A DNA stretch of 64,000 nt. Origin: Pigmentiphaga aceris (GTDB lineage: Bacteria; Pseudomonadota; Gammaproteobacteria; Burkholderiales; Burkholderiaceae_B). The position numbers and the translations under genes were made by a program. The notes beneath the pieces are model-generated. The model ran no database searches. It was not told the DNA's origin and was given only the letters and a program-made list of their open reading frames with translations. Below, one piece after another: positions 1 through 12,330 of this stretch (position 1 is its first letter; each line of letters opens with the position of its first letter). The stretch lies in the NCBI RefSeq assembly GCF_008119665.1, contig NZ_CP043046.1:6101256-6165255 (forward strand). Reading direction: 5' to 3'.

Positions 1-34
1 CTTCCAGCTGGCCGCGACCCCTACCTGACAACCC

Positions 35-2170
35 CTAGGTTTTCTTCAGCAATCCCTTCAGCCTGGCCATGCGTTCGCGCGGGCTGAGCGTGGGTTCGGT
101 ATCCACGATCTTGTCGGTATCCAGGCCCATTTCCTCAATGAAACGCGAAGGCTCCCGCGCCACGTCTTCCCGCGCGCGACGACGCTTGCGGCACCAGGTC
201 ACGTTCAGGCTGCGCTGGGCGCGTGTGATGCCCACATACATCAGGCGGCGCTCTTCCTGCACCCGCGACGCAAGCGATTCGGCTGCCTTGGCGGGGTCAC
301 CATCTTCATCGTCCTTGCCCAGGTGCGGCATCAAGCCTTCCTCGCAGCCCACCAGGTACACGTGCGGGTACTCCAGCCCTTTGGACGCATGCAGCGTGGA
401 CATGCGCACCGCATCCGGGGCTTCTTCCTCGTTCTTTTCCAGCATGGTGACCAGCGCCACGTGCTGCACCAGGTCAACCAGCGACAGCCCGTCTTCTTCT
501 GCCTTGCGGCCCAGCCACCCGATCAGTTCCAGCACGTTCTGCCACCGGGTCTGCGCAGTGCGCTCTTCACCGCTGTCATACAGAAAACGCTCGTAGCCGA
601 TCGCACTCAGCAAGTCGCTGATGATCGGGCCTGCCGGTTCGGCCGGAGCCGGCGGCTCTTTGTTGGCAGCGCCACGCCCGGCACGCCACTGCATGCGATG
701 CATGAATTCACCGAATTCGCGCAGCGGCGTCAGTTGTCGCGGCGCCAGGCGCTGGGCCAGGCCTTCCTCGAACACCGCCGCCAGCAACGGAATTTCGCGT
801 TCCCCGGCGTAGGTGCCCAGCACGTCCAGCGTGGCTTGGCCCACGCCACGTTTCGGCGTGGTGATGGCGCGGATGAAGGCCGGGTCGTCCTCGTCATTGG
901 CGATCAGCCGCAGGTACGACAGCACGTCGCGGATTTCGGCCTTGTCGAAGAAGCTCTGCCCGCCCGACAGCAGATAGGGAATCTTCATGTTGCGCAGCGA
1001 TTGCTCGATCACCCGCGCCTGATGATTGCTGCGATACAGGATCGCGAAGTCTTTCCACTGCGCCTGGTAATCGAACCGGGCGGCCGAGATGCGCACGCAC
1101 ACCGACTCGGCTTCGGCTTCGTCGTTTTCCATCGGGATGATCTTGATCGGGTCCCCTGCCCCCAGGTCGGACCACAGCTTCTTCTCGAACAGCTTGGGGT
1201 TCTTCTCGATCACCCGGTTGGCGGCAGCCAGAATGCGCTGCACCGACCGGTAGTTCTGTTCAAGCTTGATGACTTTCAGGCTTGGGTAGTCGGTCGTCAG
1301 CTTGGCCAGGTTTTCCACCGTGGCACCGCGCCAGGCGTAAATCGCCTGGTCGTCGTCGCCCACCGCCGTGAACATGGCACGCACGCCGGTCAGCAACTGC
1401 ACCAGACGGTACTGGCAGGCGTTGGTGTCCTGATATTCGTCCACCAGCAGATAACGCAGGCGCGACTGCCAGCGCTCACGCGCCTCGGCGTCGCGTTCCA
1501 GCAGCTGCGTGGGCATGCGTATCAGGTCGTCGAAGTCGACGGCCTGATACGCCTTCAAGGTGGCGTTGTAGCTGCGATAGGCGCGTGCGGCCTCGGCTTC
1601 CGCCGCGGTAGCGGCGATTTTTTCGGCCTCTTCCGGGTCGATCAGCGAGTTCTTCCACAAAGAAATCGTGCTTTGCACCTGGCGCAGCCGACCCTTGTCG
1701 GTGGTGGCGATCAGGTCTTGCACGATCGCCATCGCGTCTGACGAATCCAGAATCGAAAACTGCGGTTTCAGCCCGACCTTGCGCGCTTCTTCGCGCAACA
1801 TGCGCACACCCAGCGAGTGGAAAGTGCTGATGGTCAGTCCCTTGATCAGCTCCTTGCTGGCGATCTTGCGCACCCGCTCGTCCATTTCACGGGCAGCCTT
1901 GTTGGTGAAGGTCAGCGCCGCGACGTTGCGTGCGTGATAACCACAGTCACGCACCAGATACGCGATTTTCTGGGTGATCACGCGGGTTTTACCGCTACCG
2001 GCACCGGCCAGCACCAGACACGGGCCATCCAGATAGCGCACGCCCTCACGCTGGGCATCGTTCATGCCGGCATCAAGTGGCACGGGGCTGGGGACTGGGG
2101 CCGTGCCGTCCGCGCGTGCATCGGCGCGCGCCAACGCGCGCGAGGCGAAGGTGGGGCGTTCATCACTCAT
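35..2170 (-). CDS. rep: ATP-dependent DNA helicase Rep (UvrD/Rep superfamily 1)
   Basis: A 711-residue 3'-5' DNA helicase expected to help replication forks pass obstacles. Visible SF1A motifs are Walker A GAGSGKT (residues 56-62), the DEYQDTN Walker B region, GDDDQAIYAWRGA, EQNYRS and the late motif VGITRAQR. The C-terminal half (HASKGLEYPHVYLVGCEEG) and the final ERMARLKGLLKK stretch resemble E. coli Rep more than UvrD or PcrA, and the length is close to Rep (673) apart from about 35 extra N-terminal residues. The conserved part begins at MNDAQREG (residue 36, ATG near 2065), which is a plausible alternative start. priA lies 100 bp upstream in the same direction, so the two helicase genes may share transcription. 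Confidence 0.93.
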   Translation of the reverse strand: MSDERPTFASRALARADARADGTAPVPSPVPLDAGMNDAQREGVRYLDGPCLVLAGAGSGKTRVITQKIAYLVRDCGYHARNVAALTFTNKAAREMDERVRKIASKELIKGLTISTFHSLGVRMLREEARKVGLKPQFSILDSSDAMAIVQDLIATTDKGRLRQVQSTISLWKNSLIDPEEAEKIAATAAEAEAARAYRSYNATLKAYQAVDFDDLIRMPTQLLERDAEARERWQSRLRYLLVDEYQDTNACQYRLVQLLTGVRAMFTAVGDDDQAIYAWRGATVENLAKLTTDYPSLKVIKLEQNYRSVQRILAAANRVIEKNPKLFEKKLWSDLGAGDPIKIIPMENDEAEAESVCVRISAARFDYQAQWKDFAILYRSNHQARVIEQSLRNMKIPYLLSGGQSFFDKAEIRDVLSYLRLIANDEDDPAFIRAITTPKRGVGQATLDVLGTYAGEREIPLLAAVFEEGLAQRLAPRQLTPLREFGEFMHRMQWRAGRGAANKEPPAPAEPAGPIISDLLSAIGYERFLYDSGEERTAQTRWQNVLELIGWLGRKAEEDGLSLVDLVQHVALVTMLEKNEEEAPDAVRMSTLHASKGLEYPHVYLVGCEEGLMPHLGKDDEDGDPAKAAESLASRVQEERRLMYVGITRAQRSLNVTWCRKRRRAREDVAREPSRFIEEMGLDTDKIVDTEPTLSPRERMARLKGLLKKT

Positions 2171-2270
2171 TTTGCGGTCCTACCGGTTGCACACCCGATT
2201 GCACACTCCCACTCCACCCCCACAGGCGCGAACCCGGACGCTGCTCAGTCATGCACGGCACATTCATGCG

Positions 2271-4445
2271 TCATATCTCCAACGGATCCACTTCCAGTTG
2301 CCAGCGCACCCGCGCCGACCCAGGCAAGTCGGCCAGACACGGGGCCCAGGCGCGCAGGAAGGCCTGCAAAGCCGGGCGGCTATCGCTTTCGACCAGCAAC
2401 TGCGCGCGCTCCAGGTCGGCCACCTTCACGACCCGCAGCGGCACCGGATCGTAGACCATGACCTGCTCGGCACCCGGCAGATCCGGGCGCGCAGTGGGCA
2501 GGTCGCGGGCTTCGGTCAGGAAGGTCACGGCGGTCGCCAGTTCACGCGATTCGGCCGTCAATAGCGCCTGAAATGCGAAAGGCGGCAAACCCGCGCTGCG
2601 ACGCTCATCCAGCGCGTACGCAGCAAACCCCGCATAGTCGTGGCGCACCAGGGCTTGGTACACCGGCTGTTCGGGGTAGCCCGTCTGAATATATACATCA
2701 GCCCCGCTGCCGCGCCGCCCTGCCCGCCCCGCCACCTGCATCAGTTGCGAAAACAGGCGCTCGGGCGCACGGAAATCGTGCGAAAACAACATGGCATCGG
2801 CGTTCAGTACCCCGACAAAACCCAGGTTGTGAAAGTCGTGTCCCTTGGCCACCATCTGCGTGCCCACCAGGATATCGACCTCATTGGCATGCACTTGCGC
2901 AAACAAAGCCTCGGCGCTTCCTTTGCGCCGGGTGCTGTCGGCGTCGATGCGCGCCAGTCGGGCATTCGGAAAGCGCGCCGCCAGGAATTCTTCCAGCCGC
3001 TGCGTGCCCCGCCCCATCGGTTGCAAGTCCTGGTTGCCGCAGTCCGGGCAGGCAGGCGGCACCCGTTCATGTGCACCGCAATGATGGCAGCGCAGCATGT
3101 GGCCGCTACGCATGCCCCGATGCAGCACCATGAAGGCCGAACAACGCTTGCAGGTGCTCATCCAGCCGCAGGCTTCACAATTGAGCACCGGCGCGTAACC
3201 ACGGCGGTTCAGGAAGATCAGCGACTGCTCGCCACGTGCCAGCCGGTCTTCGATTGCCGCCACCAACTGCGGGGACAGCCCTTGTTCCAGCTTCAGACGG
3301 CGGGTATCGATCAGGGACACCGTGGGCGGCTCGGCTTCGCTGGCACGTTGCGGCAGCGACAGCTTCACGTAACGGCCAGACTCGGCGTGATGCCAGGTTT
3401 CCAGCGACGGCGTGGCCGATCCCAGCACAATGGGCACGTTGCGGTCGCGCGCGCGCCAGATCGCCAGGTCACGCGCCGAATAACGCAGGCCGTCTTGCTG
3501 TTTATAGGACGGATCGTGCTCTTCATCGACCACGATCAGGCCCAGCGCGGGCAAAGGCACGAACAAGGCCAGACGCGTACCCACGATCAGGCGAGCCTGC
3601 CCGCGCACCGCACGCAGCCAGGCTTCCAGCCGCTCGCCATCGGCCAGCCCGCTGTGCAACACGGCAACCGCGCCTGCCCCCACCGCCTGTTCAAGCCGGC
3701 GCGTGAGCACCCCTTCCAGCTGCGGCGTCAGGTTGATTTCCGGCACCAGCAACAGCACTTGCCGGTCGCTGCGCAACACGGCTTCTGCGGCGCGCAAATA
3801 CACCTCGGTCTTGCCGCTGCCGGTCACGCCGAACAATACAAAGGTCTCGAACCCTGTCGCAGCAGCCAAGGTGTCCACCGCGTGTTGCTGTGCGGGGTTG
3901 AGCGTAGGCGCTGCCGCAACCGGGGCGGCATCCCCCGTCTTGCGTTTGGCAGCCCGGGCGTCGATGCGCGCAATCGGGCCGCCCGCCGAGCGGGCACCTT
4001 CGTAGGCAGCGGGCTTGCGCAAGGCACCGGGCAAGGCCGGCAGAATCACTTCCCCCAGGGGCCGCTGATAATAATCGGCCGCAAAACGTGCCAATTTCAT
4101 CCAGTCGGCAGCCAGCGGTGGCATGTCGTCCAACACGGCATCAATCGCGCGGACCTGGGCGGGCGGGTACGTGGGCGCAAGCGGCGTGTCGGCCACCACC
4201 CCCACCATGCGACGCGGCCCGAAGCGCACGATTACCCGCGTGCCGATGGCAACAGGCCGATCGGCACGGTAGTCGAACAGACCCGGCAAGGGCACGTCCA
4301 ACGCGACGCTCAACCAATGGGTGTCGGCTGATGCACCCGTACTGACAGCCGCGATATCGTCGCGCTGCCCGGGCACAACCATGCCCCCGCGCGAGGCCTC
4401 AGGTGCCGCGCTGTCGTCATCGAGCGGGAGATCAGGCAGCGCCAT
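2271..4445 (-). CDS. priA: Primosomal replication restart helicase PriA
   Basis: A 724-residue superfamily 2 helicase that recognises stalled forks and reloads the replisome. The N-terminal DNA-binding domain starts near residue 43. Walker A GVTGSGKT is at residues 206-213, followed by the DEEH box in DEEHDPSYKQQ. A zinc-binding cysteine array (CEACGW, CKRC, CHHC, CPDC) is inserted between the helicase lobes, as is diagnostic for PriA. About 42 residues before the conserved core are poorly conserved-looking, so translation might begin at M22. It stands alone between rep and hemE. The 389 bp upstream hold its promoter region. Confidence 0.95.
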   Translation of the reverse strand: MALPDLPLDDDSAAPEASRGGMVVPGQRDDIAAVSTGASADTHWLSVALDVPLPGLFDYRADRPVAIGTRVIVRFGPRRMVGVVADTPLAPTYPPAQVRAIDAVLDDMPPLAADWMKLARFAADYYQRPLGEVILPALPGALRKPAAYEGARSAGGPIARIDARAAKRKTGDAAPVAAAPTLNPAQQHAVDTLAAATGFETFVLFGVTGSGKTEVYLRAAEAVLRSDRQVLLLVPEINLTPQLEGVLTRRLEQAVGAGAVAVLHSGLADGERLEAWLRAVRGQARLIVGTRLALFVPLPALGLIVVDEEHDPSYKQQDGLRYSARDLAIWRARDRNVPIVLGSATPSLETWHHAESGRYVKLSLPQRASEAEPPTVSLIDTRRLKLEQGLSPQLVAAIEDRLARGEQSLIFLNRRGYAPVLNCEACGWMSTCKRCSAFMVLHRGMRSGHMLRCHHCGAHERVPPACPDCGNQDLQPMGRGTQRLEEFLAARFPNARLARIDADSTRRKGSAEALFAQVHANEVDILVGTQMVAKGHDFHNLGFVGVLNADAMLFSHDFRAPERLFSQLMQVAGRAGRRGSGADVYIQTGYPEQPVYQALVRHDYAGFAAYALDERRSAGLPPFAFQALLTAESRELATAVTFLTEARDLPTARPDLPGAEQVMVYDPVPLRVVKVADLERAQLLVESDSRPALQAFLRAWAPCLADLPGSARVRWQLEVDPLEI

Positions 4446-4834
4446 ACGGGTCCATCGAACTTAAAGTGAATCCTTGAAGTTTGCCGTAAGCGCAGGCGCG
4501 GGCTGCGGATTTCAAGGTTTCCCACAGAACCTGTGGACAACTTTGGGGACAACGCAGAAAAAAACCGCTTGAGTGCCGCTTGCATGTACAGAAGCGTGGT
4601 AAGGCACTTAAATCGAGTTTTTTATGTTCCCTTATAAATCAAGGACTTAATGCGTTTTCTCAGGCGCTGCCTGGGACAGCGCTGACTTGACAGGCAGGAA
4701 AAGCCGACATGTGTATAAGTACCGTTTACCGGTACGCTGACTTGCGGGTACTTATGGGTACTCGCACAGAAGTGCCCACTCACACCGCTGGACGGCGGCA
4801 GTGGTGGGTGTCCCGACTCGGGACACCCTGCAGA
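4446..4834. other. Intergenic region between priA and hemE
   Basis: No convincing gene. It contains the upstream region of priA, with an AT-rich stretch near 4615-4660 and a small CCACAG-AAC-CTGTGG hairpin near 4522-4536 that includes a one-mismatch DnaA box (TGTGGACAA). It also contains the 3' region of hemE with a strong hairpin at 4806-4828. Confidence 0.6.
4806..4828. other. Perfect hairpin just downstream of hemE
   Basis: GGGTGTCCC and GGGACACCC pair perfectly around a 5-nt loop (GACTC), 6 bp past the hemE stop. There is no T-run on either side, so it is not a typical intrinsic terminator. It could stabilise the 3' end of the hemE mRNA. Confidence 0.4.
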
Positions 4835-5911
4835 CTATTGATGCCAGCGACGGCTGTGCGAATGTACGGTTTCCACCAACTCGACCACTGCTTCGGGCGG
4901 CGTGAATTGTGAAATCCCGTGACCGAGATTGAAGACGTGCCCTGCGCCCGGGCCAACTTGCCCAAAGCTGTCGAGCACCTTGATGGCTTCGCGGGCAATG
5001 TTGCCCGGGCCGCCGAACAAGGCCATCGGGTCCAGATTGCCTTGCAAGGCCACCCGGTCACCGACGCGCTTGCGTGCGGCACCCAGATTGACCGTCCAGT
5101 CAACGCCGACCGCATCGCAGCCCAGATCGGCAATCGATTCCAGCCACAGCCCGCCGCCCTTGGTGAACACCACCACCGGCACCTTGCGGCCGTCACGTTC
5201 ACGCGTCAGGCGCGACACGACCTGCTGGGTGTATGCCAGCGAAAACGCCTTGAAAGCATCATCGGCCAGCACACCACCCCAGCTGTCGAACAGCATGACA
5301 GCTTGCGCGCCCGCTTCGATCTGGGCATTCAGATATTGCGCCACCGCTTCGGCATTGATCGCCAGAATACGGTGCAGCAGATCCGGGCGCTGGTAGAGCA
5401 TGGTTTTCACGGTACGGTAGTCAGACGACCCTGCACCCTCAACCATGTAACAGGCGAGCGTCCACGGGCTGCCGGAAAAACCGATCAAGGGCACACGGCC
5501 GTTGAGCGCACCGCGAATCTGGCGCACGGCATTGAACACGTAATCGAGCGAAGCCATGTCCGGCACCGCCAGCGCATTCACGGCTGCCTCGTCGCGAATC
5601 GGACGTGCAAAGCGCGGACCTTCACCAGCGGCGAAGTCCAGGCCCAGACCCATTGCGTCCGGCACCGTCAAGATGTCAGAGAACAGGATCGACGCGTCGA
5701 GCGGGAAACGCTCAAGCGGCTGCAAGGTCACTTCGGTCGCGTAATCGGGATTCTTGGCCAGCGACAGGAAAGAACCGGCGCGTGCGCGGGTGGCGTTGTA
5801 CTCGGGCAGGTAGCGTCCGGCCTGACGCATCAACCAGATCGGCGTGTACTCGGTAGGCTGGCGAAGCAGCGCGCGCAGGAAGACGTCGTTCTGAAGAGGC
5901 GTGGCAGACAC
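4835..5911 (-). CDS. hemE: Uroporphyrinogen decarboxylase
   Basis: HemE (358 residues) decarboxylates the four acetate side chains of uroporphyrinogen III to give coproporphyrinogen III, a cytosolic step of heme synthesis. The family signature [15 protein letters not shown] is near the N-terminus, followed by the [12 protein letters not shown] segment and [17 protein letters not shown] chose a GTG start at 5911 (VSATPLQND). The reading frame is open 57 codons further upstream, but that extension does not look like HemE. The GTG has an AAGG motif 9 nt upstream and gives the usual family length (about 354). Confidence 0.93.
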   Translation of the reverse strand: MSATPLQNDVFLRALLRQPTEYTPIWLMRQAGRYLPEYNATRARAGSFLSLAKNPDYATEVTLQPLERFPLDASILFSDILTVPDAMGLGLDFAAGEGPRFARPIRDEAAVNALAVPDMASLDYVFNAVRQIRGALNGRVPLIGFSGSPWTLACYMVEGAGSSDYRTVKTMLYQRPDLLHRILAINAEAVAQYLNAQIEAGAQAVMLFDSWGGVLADDAFKAFSLAYTQQVVSRLTRERDGRKVPVVVFTKGGGLWLESIADLGCDAVGVDWTVNLGAARKRVGDRVALQGNLDPMALFGGPGNIAREAIKVLDSFGQVGPGAGHVFNLGHGISQFTPPEAVVELVETVHSHSRRWHQ

Positions 5912-6082
5912 TGGGCAAGGCCTTGAAGGTAGCGCGGAACCCGCAATTCTAACCTGTGCGGCAGACCCGACCAATGATTTGGGACAACAGTGGGCCATGA
6001 ACCACCCGTCGTCCCGCTTCCGCCCGATCAATTGTCTGCCTGACCTGCTGTGTCGATCTTTGCCGCAATCAAACTGGGGCAT

Positions 6083-6784
6083 TCAGCTCGCGCTGCGAAA
6101 CGGCTCGGCGGCGATTTCGTGTTTGCGCATCAGTTGCCAGAACGCACGGCGGTTCTTGTCGGCGGCACGTGCTGCCTTCGAGATGTTGCCCTGATGGTGC
6201 CGCAACATGTTCTTCAGATAACGACGCTCGAACTCGGTGACGATGCGCGCCTTGGCGGCCCGGAAAGGCTCGTCAGCGGTCAGACGCGAGCGCAGCGGCG
6301 GGGCTTCGGTTTCTTCGACACTGACCGTGCTTGCCTCAATAGGCGCTGCGCTCGGTGCCGCTGCACGCGACCACGTGCACTGCCGCAGGCGCACCTTCAA
6401 GTCGTCTGCAGTGGCCGGGTCACGCAAAAAGTCGCGCATGCCCAGCCCCAGCAAGTCTTGCAGGCCAGCCGCCTGAAGATCGCGAGCCAGTCCCAGAATG
6501 GGAGTGTTCAAGGTACCCAGGGCATTGGCAAGCGCCAGCCTGGTCCACCCCAGCGTCAGCGGCGTGACGGGCATCAGGCAGACGTCGAAACGGCGCAATG
6601 CCAGCGCTGCGTCGCGCAGACTCCCGGCGCTTGCCCGCCCCAGTCCGCCGTAACGTGCGTCACCCAGATCCACCATGTGCAAGGTAATACCGCCCAGCTG
6701 TCCCGCGTGCATGTCGATGAAGCTGCGCATCCAGCTTTCCTGGCCAGGCAACACCAGCACTGCACAATCAACTGACTCTCTCAT
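6083..6784 (-). CDS. Fis-type HTH regulator with degenerate receiver-like N-terminus
   Basis: The C-terminal 45 residues (KARIVTEFERRYLKNML, GNISKAARAADKNRRAFWQLM) match the Fis/NtrC-type HTH_8 DNA-binding domain. The N-terminal 125 residues have the alternating hydrophobic pattern of a response-regulator receiver (VLVLPG, DVCLMPV, PILGLA, MRDFLRDP) but no clear phosphorylatable aspartate, and there is no AAA+ sigma-54 domain between the two parts. A variable linker (SAAPIEASTVSVEE) joins them. The ATG at 6784 (MRESVD) is preferred; the frame is open 25 codons further upstream. The 171 bp to hemE are mostly non-coding. The target genes are unknown. Confidence 0.7.
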   Translation of the reverse strand: MRESVDCAVLVLPGQESWMRSFIDMHAGQLGGITLHMVDLGDARYGGLGRASAGSLRDAALALRRFDVCLMPVTPLTLGWTRLALANALGTLNTPILGLARDLQAAGLQDLLGLGMRDFLRDPATADDLKVRLRQCTWSRAAAPSAAPIEASTVSVEETEAPPLRSRLTADEPFRAAKARIVTEFERRYLKNMLRHHQGNISKAARAADKNRRAFWQLMRKHEIAAEPFRSAS

Positions 6785-7180
6785 ACCCCAAAACCTGTAA
6801 CAAGTAAGTAACACCTGAAGGCTACTTGGGCGTAAAAGTGCTTTCCATTCGCATTTCACACAACGTAAAAATGCCTAGTCCAAATAGATGATTCACAGGG
6901 ACAAAGCAGGTCTGCGCCGGTCGACCGACAGCAAGATGCAGGCAACTTTCAGCGACAGCGGTCTACACGTAATCAACGGCAAAACTTCTGAATGTGATCA
7001 CCTAGATAAATCGATCACAAAATACGAAGCTTTTTTGCCCATTGGGGTCGGCTGCACGTTGGCTCGCAGGGAAAGCGCCGCAACAACGCGGCAGCCATCC
7101 AGGGCCAGTGTTGGGTAGATACCGCACGAATACGGCCCCCCCCAGCGCGGCAAACCTGAGCACACATCCAGCACAGACAA
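6785..7180. other. Intergenic region between the Fis-type regulator and the atp terminator
   Basis: About 400 bp with no supported gene. It holds the promoter region of the minus-strand regulator. The only clear structure is an inverted repeat TGTGATC (6993-6999) / GATCACA (7013-7019) with a 13-bp spacer, a possible operator whose spacing does not fit CRP. Confidence 0.5.
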
Positions 7181-7219
7181 AAAAACAGGGCAGACCCTTT
7201 CGGCGTCTGCCCTGTTTTT
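7181..7219. terminator. Bidirectional intrinsic terminator of the atp operon
   Basis: ACAGGGCAGAC and GTCTGCCCTGT pair perfectly around a 9-nt loop. A/T-runs extend the stem on both sides, giving a U-tract in either direction. It lies 36 bp past the atpC stop and should end the ATP synthase transcript. Confidence 0.9.
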
Positions 7220-7255
7220 CCTCACCACCTGGGTGGTGAGCACTGCCGGCGCGTC

Positions 7256-7672
7256 TTAGCGCCCGCGCAGCTTGCGGATCGCGGCCAACTGAGCTGCCAA
7301 CATGGCCAGCTCGGCTTCGACCACGGCCACTTCGGCCTTGTCAGTCGCGTTGCGCAGGGCCTCTTCGGCACGCACGCGTGCTTCGTTGGCCTTGGCTTCA
7401 TCGAGATCCTTGCCGCGGATTGCGGTGTCGGCCAGGACCGTCACCACATTCGGCTGGATTTCGATCAGACCGCCGGCCACGAAGATCGACTCTTCCTGAC
7501 CGTTGTCTGCGCGGGTGATCTTGACCGTACCCGGACGAACGCGCGAGATCAGCGGGGTGTGACCGGGCAAGATGCCCAGTTCGCCCGACTCACCCGGCAA
7601 GGTCACGAACGTTGCCTCACCGGCAAAGATCGAGGCCTCGGCGCTGACCACGTCAACATGAATGGTTGCCAT
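7256..7672 (-). CDS. atpC: F1 ATP synthase epsilon subunit
   Basis: A 138-residue central-stalk subunit that couples gamma rotation to catalysis and can inhibit ATP hydrolysis through its C-terminal helices. The beta-sandwich N-terminus ([32 protein letters not shown]) and the alanine-rich helical hairpin C-terminus are both present. It is the last gene of the operon, 25 bp after atpD. Confidence 0.97.
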   Translation of the reverse strand: MATIHVDVVSAEASIFAGEATFVTLPGESGELGILPGHTPLISRVRPGTVKITRADNGQEESIFVAGGLIEIQPNVVTVLADTAIRGKDLDEAKANEARVRAEEALRNATDKAEVAVVEAELAMLAAQLAAIRKLRGR

Positions 7673-7697
7673 AAGATCCTCTGTGAAGCGTCAGTGA

Positions 7698-9155
<1,458 letters not shown>

Positions 9156-9162
9156 CTACTGC

Positions 9163-10041
9163 TTAGACTGCAGCAGCGCCACCCACGATTTCGGAGATTT
9201 CTTTGGTGATCGCTGCTTGACGAGTCTTGTTGTAGACCAGTTTCAGCTCGCCGATCACCTTCTTGGCGTTGTCCGAGGCGGCCTTCATCGCCACCATCCG
9301 TGCAGACTGTTCCGATGCCATGTTCTCGGCCACGGCCTGGAACACCAGCGCTTCAACGTAACGAAGCAGCAGTTCATCGATCACGGTCTGCATGTCCGGC
9401 TCGTAGATGTATTCCCACGAGTAGGCTTTTTTCTCGTCAGCGGTCTGCGAGAACCGATCGTCCGCCAAGGGCAGCAGCTGCTGGAATACCGGCTCTTGCT
9501 TCATCGTGTTGATGAAGCGGTTGTAGGCCAGGTAAACCGCATCGATGCGGCCTTCGGCGTACGCGTCGAGTTGCACCTTCACGGCACCGATCAGGCGCTC
9601 CAGGTTCGGTGCATCGCCCAGCTGGACGACTTCCGACACCACGTTGGTATTCAGGCGGGTCAGGAAACCCAGGCCCTTGTTACCGATCGCAGTGGTCTGA
9701 ACCTTCACACCAGACGCGTCATACTCTTTGAGCTTGTTCAGCACAATGCGCATCACGTTGGTGTTCAACGCGCCGCACAAGCCCTTGTCCGTCGTGACCA
9801 CGATCACGCCAACCGCCTTGCTGTCCGTACGAACGGTCAGGAAGGGATGCTCGTAATCGGGCGCAGCTTCGGCCAGGTGCGCGGTGATATTGCGTACCTT
9901 GTCGGCGTACGGGCGAGCAGCGCGCATGCGCTCCTGCGCCTTGCGCATCTTGGACGCGGCGACCATTTCCATCGCCTTGGTGATCTTGGACGTGTTTTGC
10001 ACGCTCTTGATCTTCGTCCGAATTTCCTTGATTCCGGCCAT
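9163..10041 (-). CDS. atpG: F1 ATP synthase gamma subunit
   Basis: A 292-residue rotor shaft that turns inside the alpha3beta3 ring. The N-terminal coiled-coil helix ([26 protein letters not shown]) and the C-terminal helix ([35 protein letters not shown]) are typical. It is spaced 43 bp from atpD and 76 bp from atpA. Confidence 0.97.
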   Translation of the reverse strand: MAGIKEIRTKIKSVQNTSKITKAMEMVAASKMRKAQERMRAARPYADKVRNITAHLAEAAPDYEHPFLTVRTDSKAVGVIVVTTDKGLCGALNTNVMRIVLNKLKEYDASGVKVQTTAIGNKGLGFLTRLNTNVVSEVVQLGDAPNLERLIGAVKVQLDAYAEGRIDAVYLAYNRFINTMKQEPVFQQLLPLADDRFSQTADEKKAYSWEYIYEPDMQTVIDELLLRYVEALVFQAVAENMASEQSARMVAMKAASDNAKKVIGELKLVYNKTRQAAITKEISEIVGGAAAV

Positions 10042-10117
10042 TTCGTCTTCCCTTGTCAGTAGCGCGTGGGATGCAGGGTCTGCATCATGAACGGACCCGC
10101 ATCACACGCGGCCTGCC

Positions 10118-11659
10118 TCAGAACGCTCCGTTTTTCTTGAAGTCTTTGACCGCTTCGTGCAGCTTGGCTTCGTCATCCTTGGACAGTTCTTTCTTGTCCT
10201 CGATGCGGCCAACCAGATCGGCGTACTTCGACTTCAGGTAGTCCTTCAGGCCCTTCTCGAAGGCCAGGACCTTCGGCACATCCACGTCGTCCAGGTAGCC
10301 GTTGTTGGCTGCGAACAGGGACACGCCCAGTTCCCAGACTTGCAGCGGCTGGAACTGGGGCTGCTTGAGCAGCTCAACCACGCGCTTGCCGCGCTCCAGC
10401 TGGCGACGGGTCGAATCGTCGAGGTCGGAAGCGAACTGCGCGAACGCAGCCAGTTCACGATACTGAGCCAAGTCGGTACGGATACCGCCGGACAGCTTCT
10501 TGATGATCTTGGTCTGTGCTGCACCACCAACTCGCGACACCGAGATACCGGCGTTGATTGCGGGGCGGACACCAGCGTTGAACAAGTCGGTTTCCAGGAA
10601 GATCTGGCCGTCGGTGATCGAGATCACGTTGGTCGGCACGAATGCCGAGACGTCGCCTGCCTGGGTTTCGATGATCGGCAGTGCCGTCAGCGAACCGGTC
10701 TGACCCTTGACTTCACCCTTGGTGAAGGCTTCGACGTAGTCGGCGTTCACACGTGCCGAACGCTCCAGCAGACGCGAGTGCAGGTAGAACACGTCACCCG
10801 GGTAGGCTTCGCGGCCCGGCGGACGGCGCAGCAGCAGCGAGATCTGGCGATAGGCCCAAGCTTGCTTGGTCAAGTCGTCATAAATGATCAGGGCGTCTTC
10901 GCCACGGTCGCGGAAGTACTCGCCCATGGTGCAGCCGGCGTAGGCCGACAGGTATTGCATGGCAGCGGAATCAGACGCCGTGGCAGCAACCACGATCGTG
11001 TATTCCAGCGCGCCGTTTTCTTCCAGCTTGCGCACCACGTTGTTGACGGTAGCGGCCTTCTGACCGATAGCGACGTACACGCAGGTGATGCCCTTGCCCT
11101 TCTGGCTGATGATCGTGTCGATCGCCACCGCAGTCTTGCCGGTCTGGCGGTCGCCAATGATCAGTTCGCGCTGGCCGCGGCCGATCGGCACCATGGCGTC
11201 GATCGACTTCAGACCGGTCTGCACCGGCTGCGACACGCCTTCACGGGCGATCACGCCCGGCGCGACTTTTTCGATCACGTCGGTGAGCTTGGCGTTGACC
11301 GGGCCCTTGCCGTCGATCGGCTCGCCGAGTGCGTTCAGCACACGGCCTTTCAGTTCCGGACCCACCGGCACTTCCAGAATGCGACCCGTCGTCTTGACGA
11401 TGTCGCCTTCAGAGATGTGCTGGTAGTCGCCCAGAATCACGGCGCCGACAGAGTCGCGCTCGAGATTCAGCGCGAGGCCGAAAGTATTGTTGGGGAACTC
11501 GAGCATTTCGCCCTGCATCACATCGGACAAGCCGTGGATGCGGGTAATACCGTCGGTCACGGAAACGACCGTGCCCTGGGTACGCACGTCAGCCGACGTG
11601 CCCAGCGCCTGGATACGGCTCTTGAGCAGCTCGCTGATCTCGGACGGGTTGAGTTGCAT
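10118..11659 (-). CDS. atpA: F1 ATP synthase alpha subunit
   Basis: A 513-residue non-catalytic nucleotide-binding subunit. The Walker A segment is GDRQTGKT, and the signature [13 protein letters not shown], the DDLTKQA motif and [14 protein letters not shown] are present. The N-terminal [16 protein letters not shown] matches the region that contacts the delta subunit. Full length, no anomalies. Confidence 0.98.
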   Translation of the reverse strand: MQLNPSEISELLKSRIQALGTSADVRTQGTVVSVTDGITRIHGLSDVMQGEMLEFPNNTFGLALNLERDSVGAVILGDYQHISEGDIVKTTGRILEVPVGPELKGRVLNALGEPIDGKGPVNAKLTDVIEKVAPGVIAREGVSQPVQTGLKSIDAMVPIGRGQRELIIGDRQTGKTAVAIDTIISQKGKGITCVYVAIGQKAATVNNVVRKLEENGALEYTIVVAATASDSAAMQYLSAYAGCTMGEYFRDRGEDALIIYDDLTKQAWAYRQISLLLRRPPGREAYPGDVFYLHSRLLERSARVNADYVEAFTKGEVKGQTGSLTALPIIETQAGDVSAFVPTNVISITDGQIFLETDLFNAGVRPAINAGISVSRVGGAAQTKIIKKLSGGIRTDLAQYRELAAFAQFASDLDDSTRRQLERGKRVVELLKQPQFQPLQVWELGVSLFAANNGYLDDVDVPKVLAFEKGLKDYLKSKYADLVGRIEDKKELSKDDEAKLHEAVKDFKKNGAF

Positions 11660-11706
11660 GTTGACTCCTGGAATCCTGATTCGCTGTGGCGTCGATCGAT
11701 ATACGG

Positions 11707-12246
11707 TTAAGCGACGAGGGCGTCGCGCAGTTCGGCCAACCGGGCACGCACCGAAGTGTCGAGCACCTGATCGCCGACCAGCACACGTACGCCGCCAATC
11801 AGCGAAGCGTCCACGCGCACCGTAGGCTTGATTTTCACGCCGAATTTTTTCTCGAGCCCGGCGACCAGGTCGGCAACCTGGGCAGCGGTCAAGTCGAACG
11901 CGCTGATGATCTCGGCGTCTGCGCTTCCCTCGTGGCGGTTTTTCAACCAGAGGAATTGCGAGGCGATCTCGGGCAGCAGCAACAACCGGTCGTTGTCGAC
12001 CAGCAGTTCGATGAAGTTGCGGCCAGCGGCATTCAACGGCGACTTCAACACGGCCGAGAACAGTTCGATGCGCTGGGCATGGTCGAGGTGGGGGTCGGTA
12101 ACGGCAGCGCGCACATCGGGATGTGCGGCAGCCTGCGCCAGCTCGGAAACAAGCTCAGCCCAGCCGGCGAGGCCGGCGCTGTCTGCGCGGGCAACGCCGA
12201 ACAGCGCTTCGGCATACGGCCGGGCGATGGTGGACAGTTCAGCCAT
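11707..12246 (-). CDS. atpH: F1 ATP synthase delta subunit
   Basis: A 179-residue stator protein that joins the top of F1 to the b-subunit stalk. The N-terminal [13 protein letters not shown] signature and the C-terminal [29 protein letters not shown] signature are clear. It sits between atpF and atpA. Confidence 0.96.
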   Translation of the reverse strand: MAELSTIARPYAEALFGVARADSAGLAGWAELVSELAQAAAHPDVRAAVTDPHLDHAQRIELFSAVLKSPLNAAGRNFIELLVDNDRLLLLPEIASQFLWLKNRHEGSADAEIISAFDLTAAQVADLVAGLEKKFGVKIKPTVRVDASLIGGVRVLVGDQVLDTSVRARLAELRDALVA

Positions 12247-12330
12247 GTTGGCTCTCGATGCCTGATATGGGGTTTACGGACACGGCGCGCGCCCGATAGG
12301 GCGCTGCGCCGTGCAGAAGAAACGCAGCGA

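Noticed and set aside
4806..4828. Intrinsic terminator of hemE
   Set aside because: Strong hairpin but no U-tract on the minus strand.
6993..7019. CRP binding site TGTGATC/GATCACA
   Set aside because: The spacing between half-sites is 13 bp with 7-bp arms, which does not fit the CRP consensus; kept only as an unspecified inverted repeat.
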